DNA from: Gammaproteobacteria bacterium
Lineage (GTDB): Bacteria; Pseudomonadota; Gammaproteobacteria; Burkholderiales; Gallionellaceae
NCBI GenBank assembly: GCA_018820925.1
Contig: JAHJNJ010000042.1
Location: 1 to 64,000, forward strand
Reading direction: 5' to 3'
Length of the DNA: 64,000 nt
Under the pieces are notes generated by a model. That model had not been told where the DNA came from and did not search any database. It saw only the letters and a program-made list of their open reading frames with translations. Below, piece by piece: positions 17,692-27,338 of the stretch (position 1 is the first letter of the stretch; each line of letters starts with the position of its first letter). A program made the position numbers and the translations under genes.

Positions 17692-18798
17692 ATGTCAGAA
17701 ATCGCAAAAAAACAGCAGTTCAACCCGGTATCCGCGCAACCGCCGTTGCGCTGGTATTTTGATCCCAAGATTCTTGAAGTCGAGCAGCGCGTATTGCTAG
17801 ATGCCGGACCGCAGTATGTCGGCCACGAACTGATGGTGCCCAATCCCGGCGATTACCACGTGATCGAGTGGATGGACAAAGCCAAGATGCTGGTGCGCAA
17901 CGAGAACGGCGTCGAGTTGCTGTCCAACATCTGCCGCCACCGCCAGGCCACCATGTTGGAAGGGCGCGGCACCGCCACGAATATCGTGTGTTCCCTGCAT
18001 CGCTGGACTTACAAGAACGACGGCGAACTGATCGGCGCACCGCATTTCCCCGACAATCCCTGCCTACACCTGAACAAGACCCCGTTGCAGAACTGGAAAG
18101 GCCTGCTGTTCGCGGGCAAGCGCGACATCGCCAGGGATCTGGCCAACATGCCCGCGTTCGACGAGATCGATTTCTCCGGCTACATGCTGGACCGTGTGGA
18201 GATCGACGAATACGACTTCAACTGGAAGACCTTCATCGAGGTCTATCAGGAGGATTACCACGTCGTGCCGTTCCATCCCGGACTGGGCCAGTTGGTCAAT
18301 TGCGACGACCTGAAGTGGACCTTCGGCGAGCAGTTCAGCGTGCAGACCGTGGGCATCAACGACCTGCACAAGAAGGCTGGCAGCCCGGTCTACGAACAAT
18401 GGGCCAAGCAGATACACCGCTATGGCAAGGGCGAGATGCCCAAGTACGGCGCGATCTGGCTGACCTACTACCCCAACATCACGGTCGAGTGGTACCCGAA
18501 CACGCTGGTGGTGAGCACCGTCGTGCCGCGCGGCACGGATGCCTGCACCAACATCGTGGAGTTCTACTATCCCGAGGACATCGTGCTGTTCGAGCGCGAA
18601 TACATCGAGGCCGAGAAGAAGGCTTACCGCGAAACCGCAGTGGAAGACGACATCATCTGCCTGCGCATGCACCAGGGCCGGCGCGCCCTGTACAAGCAGG
18701 GCGTCGAGGAAGCAGGCCCCTACCAGTCGCCGACCGAAGACGGCATGCTGCACTTCCACGAGTTCCTGCGCCGCAACCTCGAGCCGCATTTGAAATAA
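17692..18798 (+). CDS. Rieske non-haem iron oxygenase, alpha-subunit type
   Basis: A 368-aa ring-hydroxylating-type oxygenase. The Rieske [2Fe-2S] ligands are C81-R-H83 and C100-SL-H103. The catalytic mononuclear iron site shows EDYHVVPFH (H190, H195). No reductase or beta subunit is adjacent, so the electron donor must lie elsewhere and the substrate is unknown. ATG 17692 is used; GTG 17686 is in frame but less likely. Seven bases separate it from the DMT-family exporter, suggesting one transcript. Confidence 0.85.
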   Translation: MSEIAKKQQFNPVSAQPPLRWYFDPKILEVEQRVLLDAGPQYVGHELMVPNPGDYHVIEWMDKAKMLVRNENGVELLSNICRHRQATMLEGRGTATNIVCSLHRWTYKNDGELIGAPHFPDNPCLHLNKTPLQNWKGLLFAGKRDIARDLANMPAFDEIDFSGYMLDRVEIDEYDFNWKTFIEVYQEDYHVVPFHPGLGQLVNCDDLKWTFGEQFSVQTVGINDLHKKAGSPVYEQWAKQIHRYGKGEMPKYGAIWLTYYPNITVEWYPNTLVVSTVVPRGTDACTNIVEFYYPEDIVLFEREYIEAEKKAYRETAVEDDIICLRMHQGRRALYKQGVEEAGPYQSPTEDGMLHFHEFLRRNLEPHLK

Positions 18799-18804
18799 CG
18801 TAAC

Positions 18805-19659
18805 GTGGGTGCACTCTGGATGCTGGTTGCAGGCCTGCTCTTCTCCTGCATGGGCGTGCTGGTCAAATACGGTGCAGCGCACTTTTCCATCAGCGAACTG
18901 GTTTTCTATCGCTCGCTGTTTGGCCTGTTCATTCTGTACGCGATGTTGCGCCGCAGAAAGATCTCGCTGTCCACGCGCCACTGGCAAAATCACCTGTGGC
19001 GCGGACTGTCCGGCACGGCCGCCATGATGCTGTTCTTTTATTGCATCAGCGTATTGCCGCTGGCGACCGCCATCACACTCAACTACACCTCGTCGTTGTT
19101 CATCTCGGCGCTGACCGTTCTGGTGCTGAAGGAAAAATTTCACCTGCCTTTAAGCAGCGCATTGGCAGTCGGCTTTGCCGGTGTGGTATTGCTGCTGCAC
19201 CCGACGCTGGAACACGATCAACTGATACCCGGACTGCTCGGGCTATCCTCTGGCCTCCTCGCTGCGGTTGCGCTGCTCAATGTGCGCCACCTGGGTGTAC
19301 TGGGCGAACCGGGCACGCGGGTGGTCTTTTATTTCAACCTGATTTCCGCCCTGGCCAGCGGCGTATGGATGCTGGCCGGCGGGCTGCACAGGATTGCGCT
19401 GTCGGATCTGCCGTTGCTCGCCGCCATCGGCGCTTCCGCCACGTTTGCGCAGCTCGCCATGACCCGTGCCTACCGCACCGGGCAGACGCTGGTGGTCGGC
19501 AGCCTGGCCTACAGCACCATCGTGTTCTCCGCCCTGTTCGGCCTGTTGTTCTGGCACGAACTGCTGAGTTTGAGCGCATGGCTCGGCATCGCGCTCATCA
19601 TCGCCAGCGGCATGTTAAGCTTGCGTCTGGGACCAACAAACGCAGGGGCAGTTAAATGA
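18805..19659 (+). CDS. EamA/DMT-family transporter
   Basis: A 284-aa inner-membrane protein with about ten hydrophobic helices arranged as two EamA repeats, the drug/metabolite transporter layout. The second half contains the typical AYRTGQTLVVGSLAYSTIVF stretch. Substrate unknown. It starts with GTG 6 bp after the Rieske gene, and its stop overlaps the next start (ATGA), so the three genes look like an operon. Confidence 0.88.
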   Translation: MGALWMLVAGLLFSCMGVLVKYGAAHFSISELVFYRSLFGLFILYAMLRRRKISLSTRHWQNHLWRGLSGTAAMMLFFYCISVLPLATAITLNYTSSLFISALTVLVLKEKFHLPLSSALAVGFAGVVLLLHPTLEHDQLIPGLLGLSSGLLAAVALLNVRHLGVLGEPGTRVVFYFNLISALASGVWMLAGGLHRIALSDLPLLAAIGASATFAQLAMTRAYRTGQTLVVGSLAYSTIVFSALFGLLFWHELLSLSAWLGIALIIASGMLSLRLGPTNAGAVK

Positions 19660-20003
19660 TTACCATCGAAGAAGGCAACAATTTCGTCAATATCGCCGTG
19701 ATGGGCGAATTCACGATAGCGGATTTCAAACAATTTGAAGAACATGCGCTGTACAAACTCAAGGCGCCGGGCAAGATAAACCTGCTGTTCGACCTGCGCG
19801 GCATGCTCGCCTACACCCCGGATGTCGCCTGGGAAGAGATCAAATTCTTCAGCCGCGAACACAACCACGACTTCAGCAAGATCGCCGTCGTCACCGACGA
19901 CCAGTGGCTCACCTGGCAGGCTTGGCTGTCGCGCCTGTTCGTGGATGCGGATATACGCGCATTCAGCGATTACAGCGAAGCTCAGGATTGGGCCAGCAAG
20001 TAG
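19656..20003 (+). CDS. SpoIIAA-like (STAS-fold) protein
   Basis: A 115-aa soluble protein of the SpoIIAA-like/STAS superfamily. The N-terminus MITIEEGNNFVNIAVMGEFT leads into a beta-alpha pattern with LLFDLRGM and a conserved-looking tryptophan-rich region (WLTWQAWLSRLF). Related proteins are often membrane-associated or bind hydrophobic ligands, but no role can be assigned. Translationally coupled to the transporter before it. Confidence 0.75.
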   Translation: MITIEEGNNFVNIAVMGEFTIADFKQFEEHALYKLKAPGKINLLFDLRGMLAYTPDVAWEEIKFFSREHNHDFSKIAVVTDDQWLTWQAWLSRLFVDADIRAFSDYSEAQDWASK

Positions 20004-20025
20004 ACCTCCTGCCCGACCGGGTGAG

Positions 20026-20388
20026 ATGAAACTTCCGAAGGCAGCCTCGACGATTTCCCTGGCCTGTGCACTGACTGCCTGTGTCGTCGTACCCGTGGTA
20101 GACCGATACGACGACACGCCATCCACCTGCAAAACCTACACCAGGAGCATGTCGCTCAAGGCGGTCGAGATGACGCCGAACAATGCCCGCTGCAATGACG
20201 AGGCCTGTTTTGCTGTGGTGCTGGCCATTTCTGCGGGAAGCGTGCTCATTTCGGGCAGCATCGTACTCACCGGCAACACCATTCATTGGCTGGAATACCA
20301 GGGAACGTGCAGCGACGGCTATCTTAATGCCGTCAAGGAAATGTTCCTCAAGACCTCAAACAAACCCAAAGCAGCTTCTGAAATTTAG
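20026..20388 (+). CDS. small lipoprotein-like protein, unknown function
   Basis: A 120-aa product beginning MKLPKAASTISLACALTAC, with LTAC at the right place for a lipobox (cysteine at residue 19). The mature part has further cysteines (SKTCKTYTR-like TCKTY, RCNDEAC, TCSD) and one hydrophobic stretch (AVVLAISAGSVLISGSIVL). The ATG at 20026 is preceded by GGTGAG. No family recognised. It is followed by a bidirectional terminator. Confidence 0.65.
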   Translation: MKLPKAASTISLACALTACVVVPVVDRYDDTPSTCKTYTRSMSLKAVEMTPNNARCNDEACFAVVLAISAGSVLISGSIVLTGNTIHWLEYQGTCSDGYLNAVKEMFLKTSNKPKAASEI

Positions 20389-20400
20389 TCGTGTAAAAAG

Positions 20401-20423
20401 AAAAACCCGCTTTCGCGGGTTTT
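20401..20423. terminator. bidirectional rho-independent terminator
   Basis: AAAAACCCGC-TTTC-GCGGGTTTT: a strong stem flanked by A and T runs. It lies between the plus-strand lipoprotein gene and the minus-strand rpmG and serves both. Confidence 0.85.
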
Positions 20424-20449
20424 CTAATGCACACCTGAAACTCACTGAA

Positions 20450-20620
20450 TTACTTCAGCTTGGTTTCCTTGTATGCAACGTGCTTGCGAACCACCGGGTC
20501 GAATTTCATGAACTCGAGTTTTTCCGGGGTGGTGCGCTTGTTCTTGTTGGTCGTGTAGAAATGCCCCGTACCGGCGGAGGATTCCAGTTTGATTTTTTCG
20601 CGTGCGCCTTTAGATGCCAT
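20450..20620 (-). CDS. rpmG: 50S ribosomal protein L33
   Basis: The 56-aa product begins [19 protein letters not shown] and ends [11 protein letters not shown], typical of proteobacterial L33. The zinc cysteines of C+ paralogues are absent, so this is the C- form. ATG 20620 is preceded by AGGAGAAG. It is the second gene of the rpmBG pair. Confidence 0.97.
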   Translation of the reverse strand: MASKGAREKIKLESSAGTGHFYTTNKNKRTTPEKLEFMKFDPVVRKHVAYKETKLK

Positions 20621-20632
20621 GTTGCTTCTCCT

Positions 20633-20869
20633 TTATACCTTCTCGCCGCGAGCACGCATCTCGAACAGGACGGCGTCGATGCCGTTCTTGTCGATGGTAC
20701 GCAGACCAGCATTGGTCAGGCGCAAAGACACCCAACGATTTTCAGACTCTACCCACAAGCGGCGACGTTGCAGATTCGGCAAGAAACGGCGCTTGGTTTT
20801 ATTGTTCGCGTGGGAGATGTTGTTGCCCACCATGGGCTTTTTCCCGGTTACTTGACAGACGCGTGCCAT
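20633..20869 (-). CDS. rpmB: 50S ribosomal protein L28
   Basis: A 78-aa protein ([17 protein letters not shown] start, [17 protein letters not shown] centre). ATG 20869 gives the family length; an in-frame upstream codon at 20887 would add six residues. Twelve bases separate it from rpmG. Confidence 0.97.
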   Translation of the reverse strand: MARVCQVTGKKPMVGNNISHANNKTKRRFLPNLQRRRLWVESENRWVSLRLTNAGLRTIDKNGIDAVLFEMRARGEKV

Positions 20870-20904
20870 GACAATCACTCCAACCATTTTTCAAAGAGGC
20901 GCGG

Positions 20905-20933
20905 ATTCTACATAAACACCCGCAAAGACACAA
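20905..20933 (-). promoter_or_regulatory. sigma-70 promoter of rpmBG
   Basis: On the minus strand TTGTGT (20928-20933), a 17-base spacer and TAGAAT (20905-20910), with initiation expected about 30 bp before the rpmB ATG. The spacing is ideal. Confidence 0.6.
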
Positions 20934-20942
20934 CCCAAAGTT

Positions 20943-22241
20943 TCAATTCCCTTTCCGGTACAGGGCCGACTGGGCATGCGCCTGCAAACCCTCGCCGAAA
21001 GCCAATGTAGAGGCGATTTCGCCCAGTTTTTGGGCGCCTTTGGGGGAAACCTGGATCAGGCTGCTGCGTTTCTGGAAGTCGTACACGCCCAGCGGAGAGG
21101 AGAAACGCGCCGTACCGGAGGTGGGCAGGACGTGATTGGGACCCGCACAGTAGTCCCCCAGCGATTCCGAGGTGTAACGCCCCATGAAGATGGCGCCGGC
21201 GTGCTTGAGCTTGGGTAACCAGGCCTGCGGCTCGCCCACGGACAGCTCCAGGTGTTCCGGGGCGATACGATTGCTGATGCGGCAGGCTTCGTCCAGGTCG
21301 GCGACGTGAATCAGTGCGCCGCGGTTCTCCAGCGCCGTCTGGATGATGGCCTTGCGCGGCATCTGCTCCAGCAGCTTGTCGGCGCTGGCGGCCACGGCAT
21401 CGATGAAAGCGGCATCCGGCGACAACAGGATGGCCTGCGCCAGTTCGTCGTGTTCGGCCTGCGAAAACAAGTCCATCGCCACCCAGTCCGGGTTGGTCTT
21501 GCCGTCGCAGATGACCAGGATTTCGGACGGGCCCGCGATCATGTCGATGCCGCATACGCCGAACACACGGCGTTTGGCGGAGGCCACATAGGCATTGCCG
21601 GGACCGACGACCTTGTCCACCTTGGGGATGGTCGCCGTGCCATAGGCCAGCGCGGCCACGGCCTGCGCACCGCCGATGGTGAATACGCGATCCACCCCCG
21701 ACAAGTACGCGGCCGCCAGCACCAGTTGGTTCTTCACACCATCCGGCGTGGGCACCACCATGATGAGCTCGGCCACGCCCGCCACCTTGGCCGGCAAGGC
21801 ATTCATCAGCACGGATGACGGATAAGCCGCTTTGCCGCCGGGGACGTAGAGTCCGACGCGATCCAGCGGCGTGACTTGCTGGCCGAGCATGGTGCCGTCG
21901 TCATCCAGGTAATTCCAGGAGGTTTGCACCTGCTTCTTGTGATAGTCGGTAACGCGCGTGGCGGCCTGTTCCAGCGCGGTCTTCTGATCGGCCGGAAGCC
22001 CCTCGAAGGCCGTCTTCAATTCGGATTTCGGCAATTCCATCGCTGCAGCATTGGCCAGCGGCAGGCGGTCGAACCTGCGTGTGTAATCCAGTACGGCATC
22101 GTCGCCGCGCTTCTTCACATCGGCAAGAATGGCGGCAACGGTCGCTTCCAGTTTTTCGTCGGCCGTCTCCTCGAAGGCCAGCAGCTTGCCCAGCCTGGCG
22201 TCAAAATCGGGTTGTCGGGTGGTGAGTCGGGTAATGTTCAT
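20943..22241 (-). CDS. hisD: histidinol dehydrogenase
   Basis: A 432-aa enzyme oxidising L-histidinol to histidine by two NAD-dependent steps. It shows [42 protein letters not shown] and the zinc/catalytic region [17 protein letters not shown], then [16 protein letters not shown]. Length is normal. It follows hisG by 11 bp in the same direction. The remaining his genes are not in the window on this side. Confidence 0.97.
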   Translation of the reverse strand: MNITRLTTRQPDFDARLGKLLAFEETADEKLEATVAAILADVKKRGDDAVLDYTRRFDRLPLANAAAMELPKSELKTAFEGLPADQKTALEQAATRVTDYHKKQVQTSWNYLDDDGTMLGQQVTPLDRVGLYVPGGKAAYPSSVLMNALPAKVAGVAELIMVVPTPDGVKNQLVLAAAYLSGVDRVFTIGGAQAVAALAYGTATIPKVDKVVGPGNAYVASAKRRVFGVCGIDMIAGPSEILVICDGKTNPDWVAMDLFSQAEHDELAQAILLSPDAAFIDAVAASADKLLEQMPRKAIIQTALENRGALIHVADLDEACRISNRIAPEHLELSVGEPQAWLPKLKHAGAIFMGRYTSESLGDYCAGPNHVLPTSGTARFSSPLGVYDFQKRSSLIQVSPKGAQKLGEIASTLAFGEGLQAHAQSALYRKGN

Positions 22242-22252
22242 GAATCGTGTCT

Positions 22253-22888
22253 CTATTTAATGGCACCCGCAAATGCATCCAGCATCGGCTGGATGGTTGC
22301 GCGTTTCAGTTTCAACGAGGCCTGATTGACGATCAGGCGCGACGAGATATGCACGATTTCTTCCACCGCGACCAGATTGTTCGCCTTCAAAGTTGCGCCA
22401 CTGCTCACCAGATCGACGATGGCATCGGACAGCCCCACCAGCGGCGCCAGCTCCATCGAGCCGTACAGCTTGATGAGGTCGACATGCACGCCTTTGGAGG
22501 CGAAATGTTCGCGCGCGGTTTTGACATATTTGGTGGCCACGCGCAGACGCGCGCCCTGCTTCACCGCCGATTCGTAATCGAAATCGTTGCGCACCGCCAC
22601 CATCATGCGGCACTTGGCGATGTTCAAATCCAGCGGCTGGTACAAACCTTCACCGCCATGTTCATTCAATACATCCTTGCCCGCTACGCCCATGTCCGCC
22701 GCGCCGTATTGCACATAAGTCGGCACATCGGATGCGCGCACGATGATGAGCCGCACGTCGTCGCGATTGGTCGGCAGAATGAGTTTGCGCGAAGTCTCCG
22801 GGTCTTCCAGCGCGGTCACCCCCGCCGCCTGCAGCAGCGGCATGGTTTCTTCAAAGATGCGGCCCTTGGATAAGGCGATGGTAATCAT
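22253..22888 (-). CDS. hisG: ATP phosphoribosyltransferase, short form
   Basis: A 211-aa catalytic subunit for the first step of histidine synthesis (ATP + PRPP). It begins [19 protein letters not shown] and contains the PRPP loop [14 protein letters not shown]. It lacks the C-terminal ACT-like regulatory domain of the long form, so by family knowledge it should need HisZ, which is not in this window. Lies between murA and hisD. Confidence 0.95.
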   Translation of the reverse strand: MITIALSKGRIFEETMPLLQAAGVTALEDPETSRKLILPTNRDDVRLIIVRASDVPTYVQYGAADMGVAGKDVLNEHGGEGLYQPLDLNIAKCRMMVAVRNDFDYESAVKQGARLRVATKYVKTAREHFASKGVHVDLIKLYGSMELAPLVGLSDAIVDLVSSGATLKANNLVAVEEIVHISSRLIVNQASLKLKRATIQPMLDAFAGAIK

Positions 22889-22902
22889 TTCTCTGTTTTC
22901 CG

Positions 22903-24183
<1,281 letters not shown>

Positions 24184-24186
24184 TTA

Positions 24187-24477
24187 TTATGATGATTGGC
24201 TCAATGGCAGCGCGTCGGCCACCCCATACAGATCGGCGAGGCTGCGCAGGTTATCCGGGACATTGACGAAAGTCAGTTTGGCATCATGCCGCTGCGCACT
24301 GCGCAGCCAGGACAACAGCATGCTTACTGCGGCGGAATCTGCCGCCTCGACCTGCGCCAGATCGACTGTCCAGCTCTTGCCCTCGGGCGGCAGCATGGCC
24401 TCTGCAAACAACGCACCTATCGTATCCATGGTCAGTTGACCGGACACCCGCAGGTGTTCACCTTCGCGTTGAATCAC
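24187..24477 (-). CDS. mlaB: MlaB, STAS-domain subunit of the Mla ABC transporter
   Basis: A 96-aa STAS protein that binds the MlaF ATPase and stabilises the MlaFEDB complex. It shows the beta-alpha pattern with WTVDLAQVEAADSAAVSMLL, where the AADSAAV loop corresponds to the STAS serine region. It overlaps mlaC by 4 bp (ATGA). Confidence 0.88.
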   Translation of the reverse strand: MIQREGEHLRVSGQLTMDTIGALFAEAMLPPEGKSWTVDLAQVEAADSAAVSMLLSWLRSAQRHDAKLTFVNVPDNLRSLADLYGVADALPLSQSS

Positions 24478-25121
24478 TTTGCCTCCGCCTTTTGCGCCAG
24501 ATTTGCCTTGTCCGCAGCCGCTTTATTCATATCAGTCAGCGTCTTGATCAAACCGTCGATACCGACTTGCTGCACCTGATCGGCAAAGGTGCCGCGATAG
24601 CTGGTCACCAGACTCACGCCCTCCACTATCAGGTCGTAAACTTTCCAGCCGTCCGGCATCTTCTCCATGTCGTAATCCACCAGGATCGGCTGTTGCGAAC
24701 CCGGCTTGACGATGGCGGTTTTGACCGTCACTTCGGTCATGGATAAGTCCAGTTTGAGCGGTTTAACCTCGACAATTTGATCGCGATAGGAGGTAAACGC
24801 CTTGGTGTACGTGCGTACCAACAGGGTGCGAAACTCGGTTATCAGCGCCTGTTTTTGCTCCGGCGTCGCAGTGCGCCACGCCCGCCCAACCGCCAGCTTT
24901 GTCATGCGCTCGAAATTGAAGTGCGGCAGGACTTTCGCATCCACCAGTTCCAGTAATTTTTTCTGGTCGCCGGCGCGCAGATCCTTGTCGTTACGCACGA
25001 TCTCCAGCACATCGCGCACCGTATCCTTGATCAGCACGTCAGGATCGGGCACATCGGCACGTACTCCCGACGCCGCGCACTGCAGCAAAACGCCAAACAA
25101 CAAGGCAATTATCTTTTTCAT
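24474..25121 (-). CDS. mlaC: MlaC, periplasmic phospholipid shuttle
   Basis: A 215-aa secreted protein with an N-terminal signal peptide (MKKIIALLFGVLLQCAASGVRA). The body matches MlaC/Ttg2D: FERMTKLAVGRAWRTATPEQ and YDMEKMPDGWKVYDLIVEG. It ferries phospholipid between the outer-membrane MlaA complex and MlaFEDB. Next to mlaD with a 19-bp gap. Confidence 0.93.
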   Translation of the reverse strand: MKKIIALLFGVLLQCAASGVRADVPDPDVLIKDTVRDVLEIVRNDKDLRAGDQKKLLELVDAKVLPHFNFERMTKLAVGRAWRTATPEQKQALITEFRTLLVRTYTKAFTSYRDQIVEVKPLKLDLSMTEVTVKTAIVKPGSQQPILVDYDMEKMPDGWKVYDLIVEGVSLVTSYRGTFADQVQQVGIDGLIKTLTDMNKAAADKANLAQKAEAK

Positions 25122-25140
25122 GTATTACGCTCTCCGTCAA

Positions 25141-25599
25141 TCATTTGGCATCAACACTCGATGTGAAGAATTTGCCGATCAAATCCTCCAGCACAATCGC
25201 CGATTGCGTCTTCTTGAACTCATCACCATTCTGCAGCATCTTGTCATCGCCGCCCGGCATCAGCCCGATGTATTGTTCACCCAGCAACCCGGAAGTCAGG
25301 ATGTTGGCAAAAGTATCCGTGGGAAACTGGTAACGCTTGTCGATACTCATCGTCACTCTGGCTTCATACAGGTTGGTATCCAGCACGATGTTTGTGACAC
25401 GCCCCACCAATACACCGGCGCTGCGTACCGAAGCCGTTGGCTTCAGTCCCCCGACGTTCGTGAAATGCGCCTGCAACTGGTATGACTCCGACACGTTGTA
25501 GGTACTCAGGTTCCCCACCTTGAGCGCCAGCACCACCAGCGCCCCGATACCCGCAACCACGAATGCGCCCACCCACAAATCCAATGTTGTACGTTCCAT
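25141..25599 (-). CDS. mlaD: MlaD, membrane-anchored MCE protein
   Basis: A 152-aa protein with one N-terminal membrane helix (LWVGAFVVAGIGALVVLAL) and one MCE domain (GLKPTASVRSAGVLVGRV...SGLLGEQYIGLMPGG). It forms the hexameric periplasmic ring that passes lipid to MlaE. Three bases separate it from mlaE. Confidence 0.94.
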   Translation of the reverse strand: MERTTLDLWVGAFVVAGIGALVVLALKVGNLSTYNVSESYQLQAHFTNVGGLKPTASVRSAGVLVGRVTNIVLDTNLYEARVTMSIDKRYQFPTDTFANILTSGLLGEQYIGLMPGGDDKMLQNGDEFKKTQSAIVLEDLIGKFFTSSVDAK

Positions 25600-25602
25600 A
25601 CC

Positions 25603-26391
25603 TTAAGCTCCTTGAAACATGAATGCGGTCAAAATGAAATCCAGCATCAGTATCGCCAGCGACGATTCCACCACCGTGCGCGTGGTGGCACCCGACACGC
25701 CTTCCGCTGTAGGCGGTGCGTCGTAGCCTTCGAACAACGCGATGGCAGTAACCGCCAGGCCGAACACAAGGCTCTTGATCACGCCGTTCAGCACGTCATG
25801 CTGAAAGTCCACTGAACTCTGCATTTGCGACCAGAACGATCCCTCGTCAACGCCGATGACCACCACGCCGACCACGTAGCCGCCGAACACGCCCATCGCC
25901 GAGAACATTGCCGCCAATAACGGCATGGAAATCACGCCCGCCCAGAACCGCGGTGCGACCACGCGTGCGACCGGATTTACCGCCATCATTTCCATCGCCG
26001 CGATCTGCTCGGTGGCTTTCATCAAACCGATCTCGGCGGTCATCGCCGATCCCGCGCGGCTGGCAAACAACAGCGCCGCCAGCACCGGCCCCAGCTCGCG
26101 CACCAGGCTCAGCGCCACCAGCGAACCCAGTGCCGATTCCGATCCGTAGCGTTTCAACGTCTCGTATCCCTGCAGTCCCAGCACCATGCCGACGAACATG
26201 CCTGCCACCAGAATGATGATGAGCGACATCACGCCGCTGGAAAACATCTCTTTTACGATCAGGCGGAAACGGCGAAAGCTGGTGCCGGAATAAAACAGCG
26301 TCATGACAAAGAAACGCGCGGCAAAGCCGATGCGCCACACCGCATTGATAACGCGGTGACCGATCGTCCTCAGACTCTTTGCGATAGGCAT
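25603..26391 (-). CDS. mlaE: MlaE, permease of the Mla ABC transporter
   Basis: A 262-aa inner-membrane permease with about five helices. Conserved MlaE sequence includes LVRELGPVLAALLFASRAGSA and AEIGLMKATEQIAAMEMM. Its ATG overlaps the mlaF stop by one base (TGATG). Confidence 0.94.
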   Translation of the reverse strand: MPIAKSLRTIGHRVINAVWRIGFAARFFVMTLFYSGTSFRRFRLIVKEMFSSGVMSLIIILVAGMFVGMVLGLQGYETLKRYGSESALGSLVALSLVRELGPVLAALLFASRAGSAMTAEIGLMKATEQIAAMEMMAVNPVARVVAPRFWAGVISMPLLAAMFSAMGVFGGYVVGVVVIGVDEGSFWSQMQSSVDFQHDVLNGVIKSLVFGLAVTAIALFEGYDAPPTAEGVSGATTRTVVESSLAILMLDFILTAFMFQGA

Positions 26392-27194
26392 CAGGCAGAT
26401 ACTCCCAGATCTTGACGGTAATCCCCGCCGGGAAAGTGGAACGGCACCGGACCGTCCATTTCGCCATGCACAAATTGATGCACGAACGATTTGCCGGAAG
26501 CGCGTATCTCGTCCGGCGTTCCTTCAGCCACAATCACGCCATCGGAGACAAAATAGATGTAATCGACGATCTTCAGCGATTCCTGCACATCATGCGTCAC
26601 CACCACCGAAGTCGCACCCAGCGCGTCGTTCAACTTGCGCAGCAACTGCCCCACCACGCTGAGCGAGATCGGATCGAGACCGGCGAACGGCTCGTCGTAC
26701 AGGATCAGCATCGGATCGAGCGCCACGGTGCGCGCCAGCGCCACGCGCCGCGCCATGCCGCCGGACAGTTCGGCCGGCATCAGGTTGTGCGTACCGCGCA
26801 GGCCGACCGCATGCAGCTTCATCATCACCAGGTCGTGAATGACTTCTTCCGGCAAGTCGGTATGTTCGCGCATCTGGAACGCCACATTGTCGAAAACCGA
26901 CATATCGGTGAACAGCGCCCCGAACTGGAACAATACCCCCATTTTGCGGCGCATCTCATACAAGCCCTGCTGATCGAGCTCGTGCATGACCTGTCCGTCT
27001 ATGGTGATCTCGCCTTTGGTAGGCTTGAGCGCGCCGCCGATCAGGCGAAACAGCGTGGTCTTGCCGCAACCGCTGCCGCCCATGATGGCAATGACCTTGC
27101 CCTTGTTGAAGGACATATTAATGCCCTTCAGAACAGGGCGGTTATCGTAGGCGAAGTTGACATCCCGTATCTCTACTAGTGATTGCGAAGACAC
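26391..27194 (-). CDS. mlaF: MlaF, ATPase of the Mla phospholipid transporter
   Basis: A 267-aa ABC ATPase. Walker A is GGSGCGKTT, the signature is LSGGMARRVALA, Walker B is LILYDEPFAGLD, and the switch histidine is in VVVTHDV. GTG 27194 is the preferred start because AAGG lies six bases before it and the domain begins soon after. Upstream in-frame codons to 27266 would add 24 residues with no family support. First gene of mlaFEDCB, followed by murA-hisG-hisD. Confidence 0.93.
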   Translation of the reverse strand: MSSQSLVEIRDVNFAYDNRPVLKGINMSFNKGKVIAIMGGSGCGKTTLFRLIGGALKPTKGEITIDGQVMHELDQQGLYEMRRKMGVLFQFGALFTDMSVFDNVAFQMREHTDLPEEVIHDLVMMKLHAVGLRGTHNLMPAELSGGMARRVALARTVALDPMLILYDEPFAGLDPISLSVVGQLLRKLNDALGATSVVVTHDVQESLKIVDYIYFVSDGVIVAEGTPDEIRASGKSFVHQFVHGEMDGPVPFHFPGGDYRQDLGVSA

Positions 27195-27338
27195 TTGCGA
27201 CCTTATCAATCGTTGAAGAGATGCGCATTCTAAACTACGCCACCACAACTTGGAAACCGGCCACAACTTGAGCTTGGCGCGAATGCGGGCTATCCTGCGC
27301 CTGTTACACGCTTCGTGACCACTATTCAGGATAACTAC

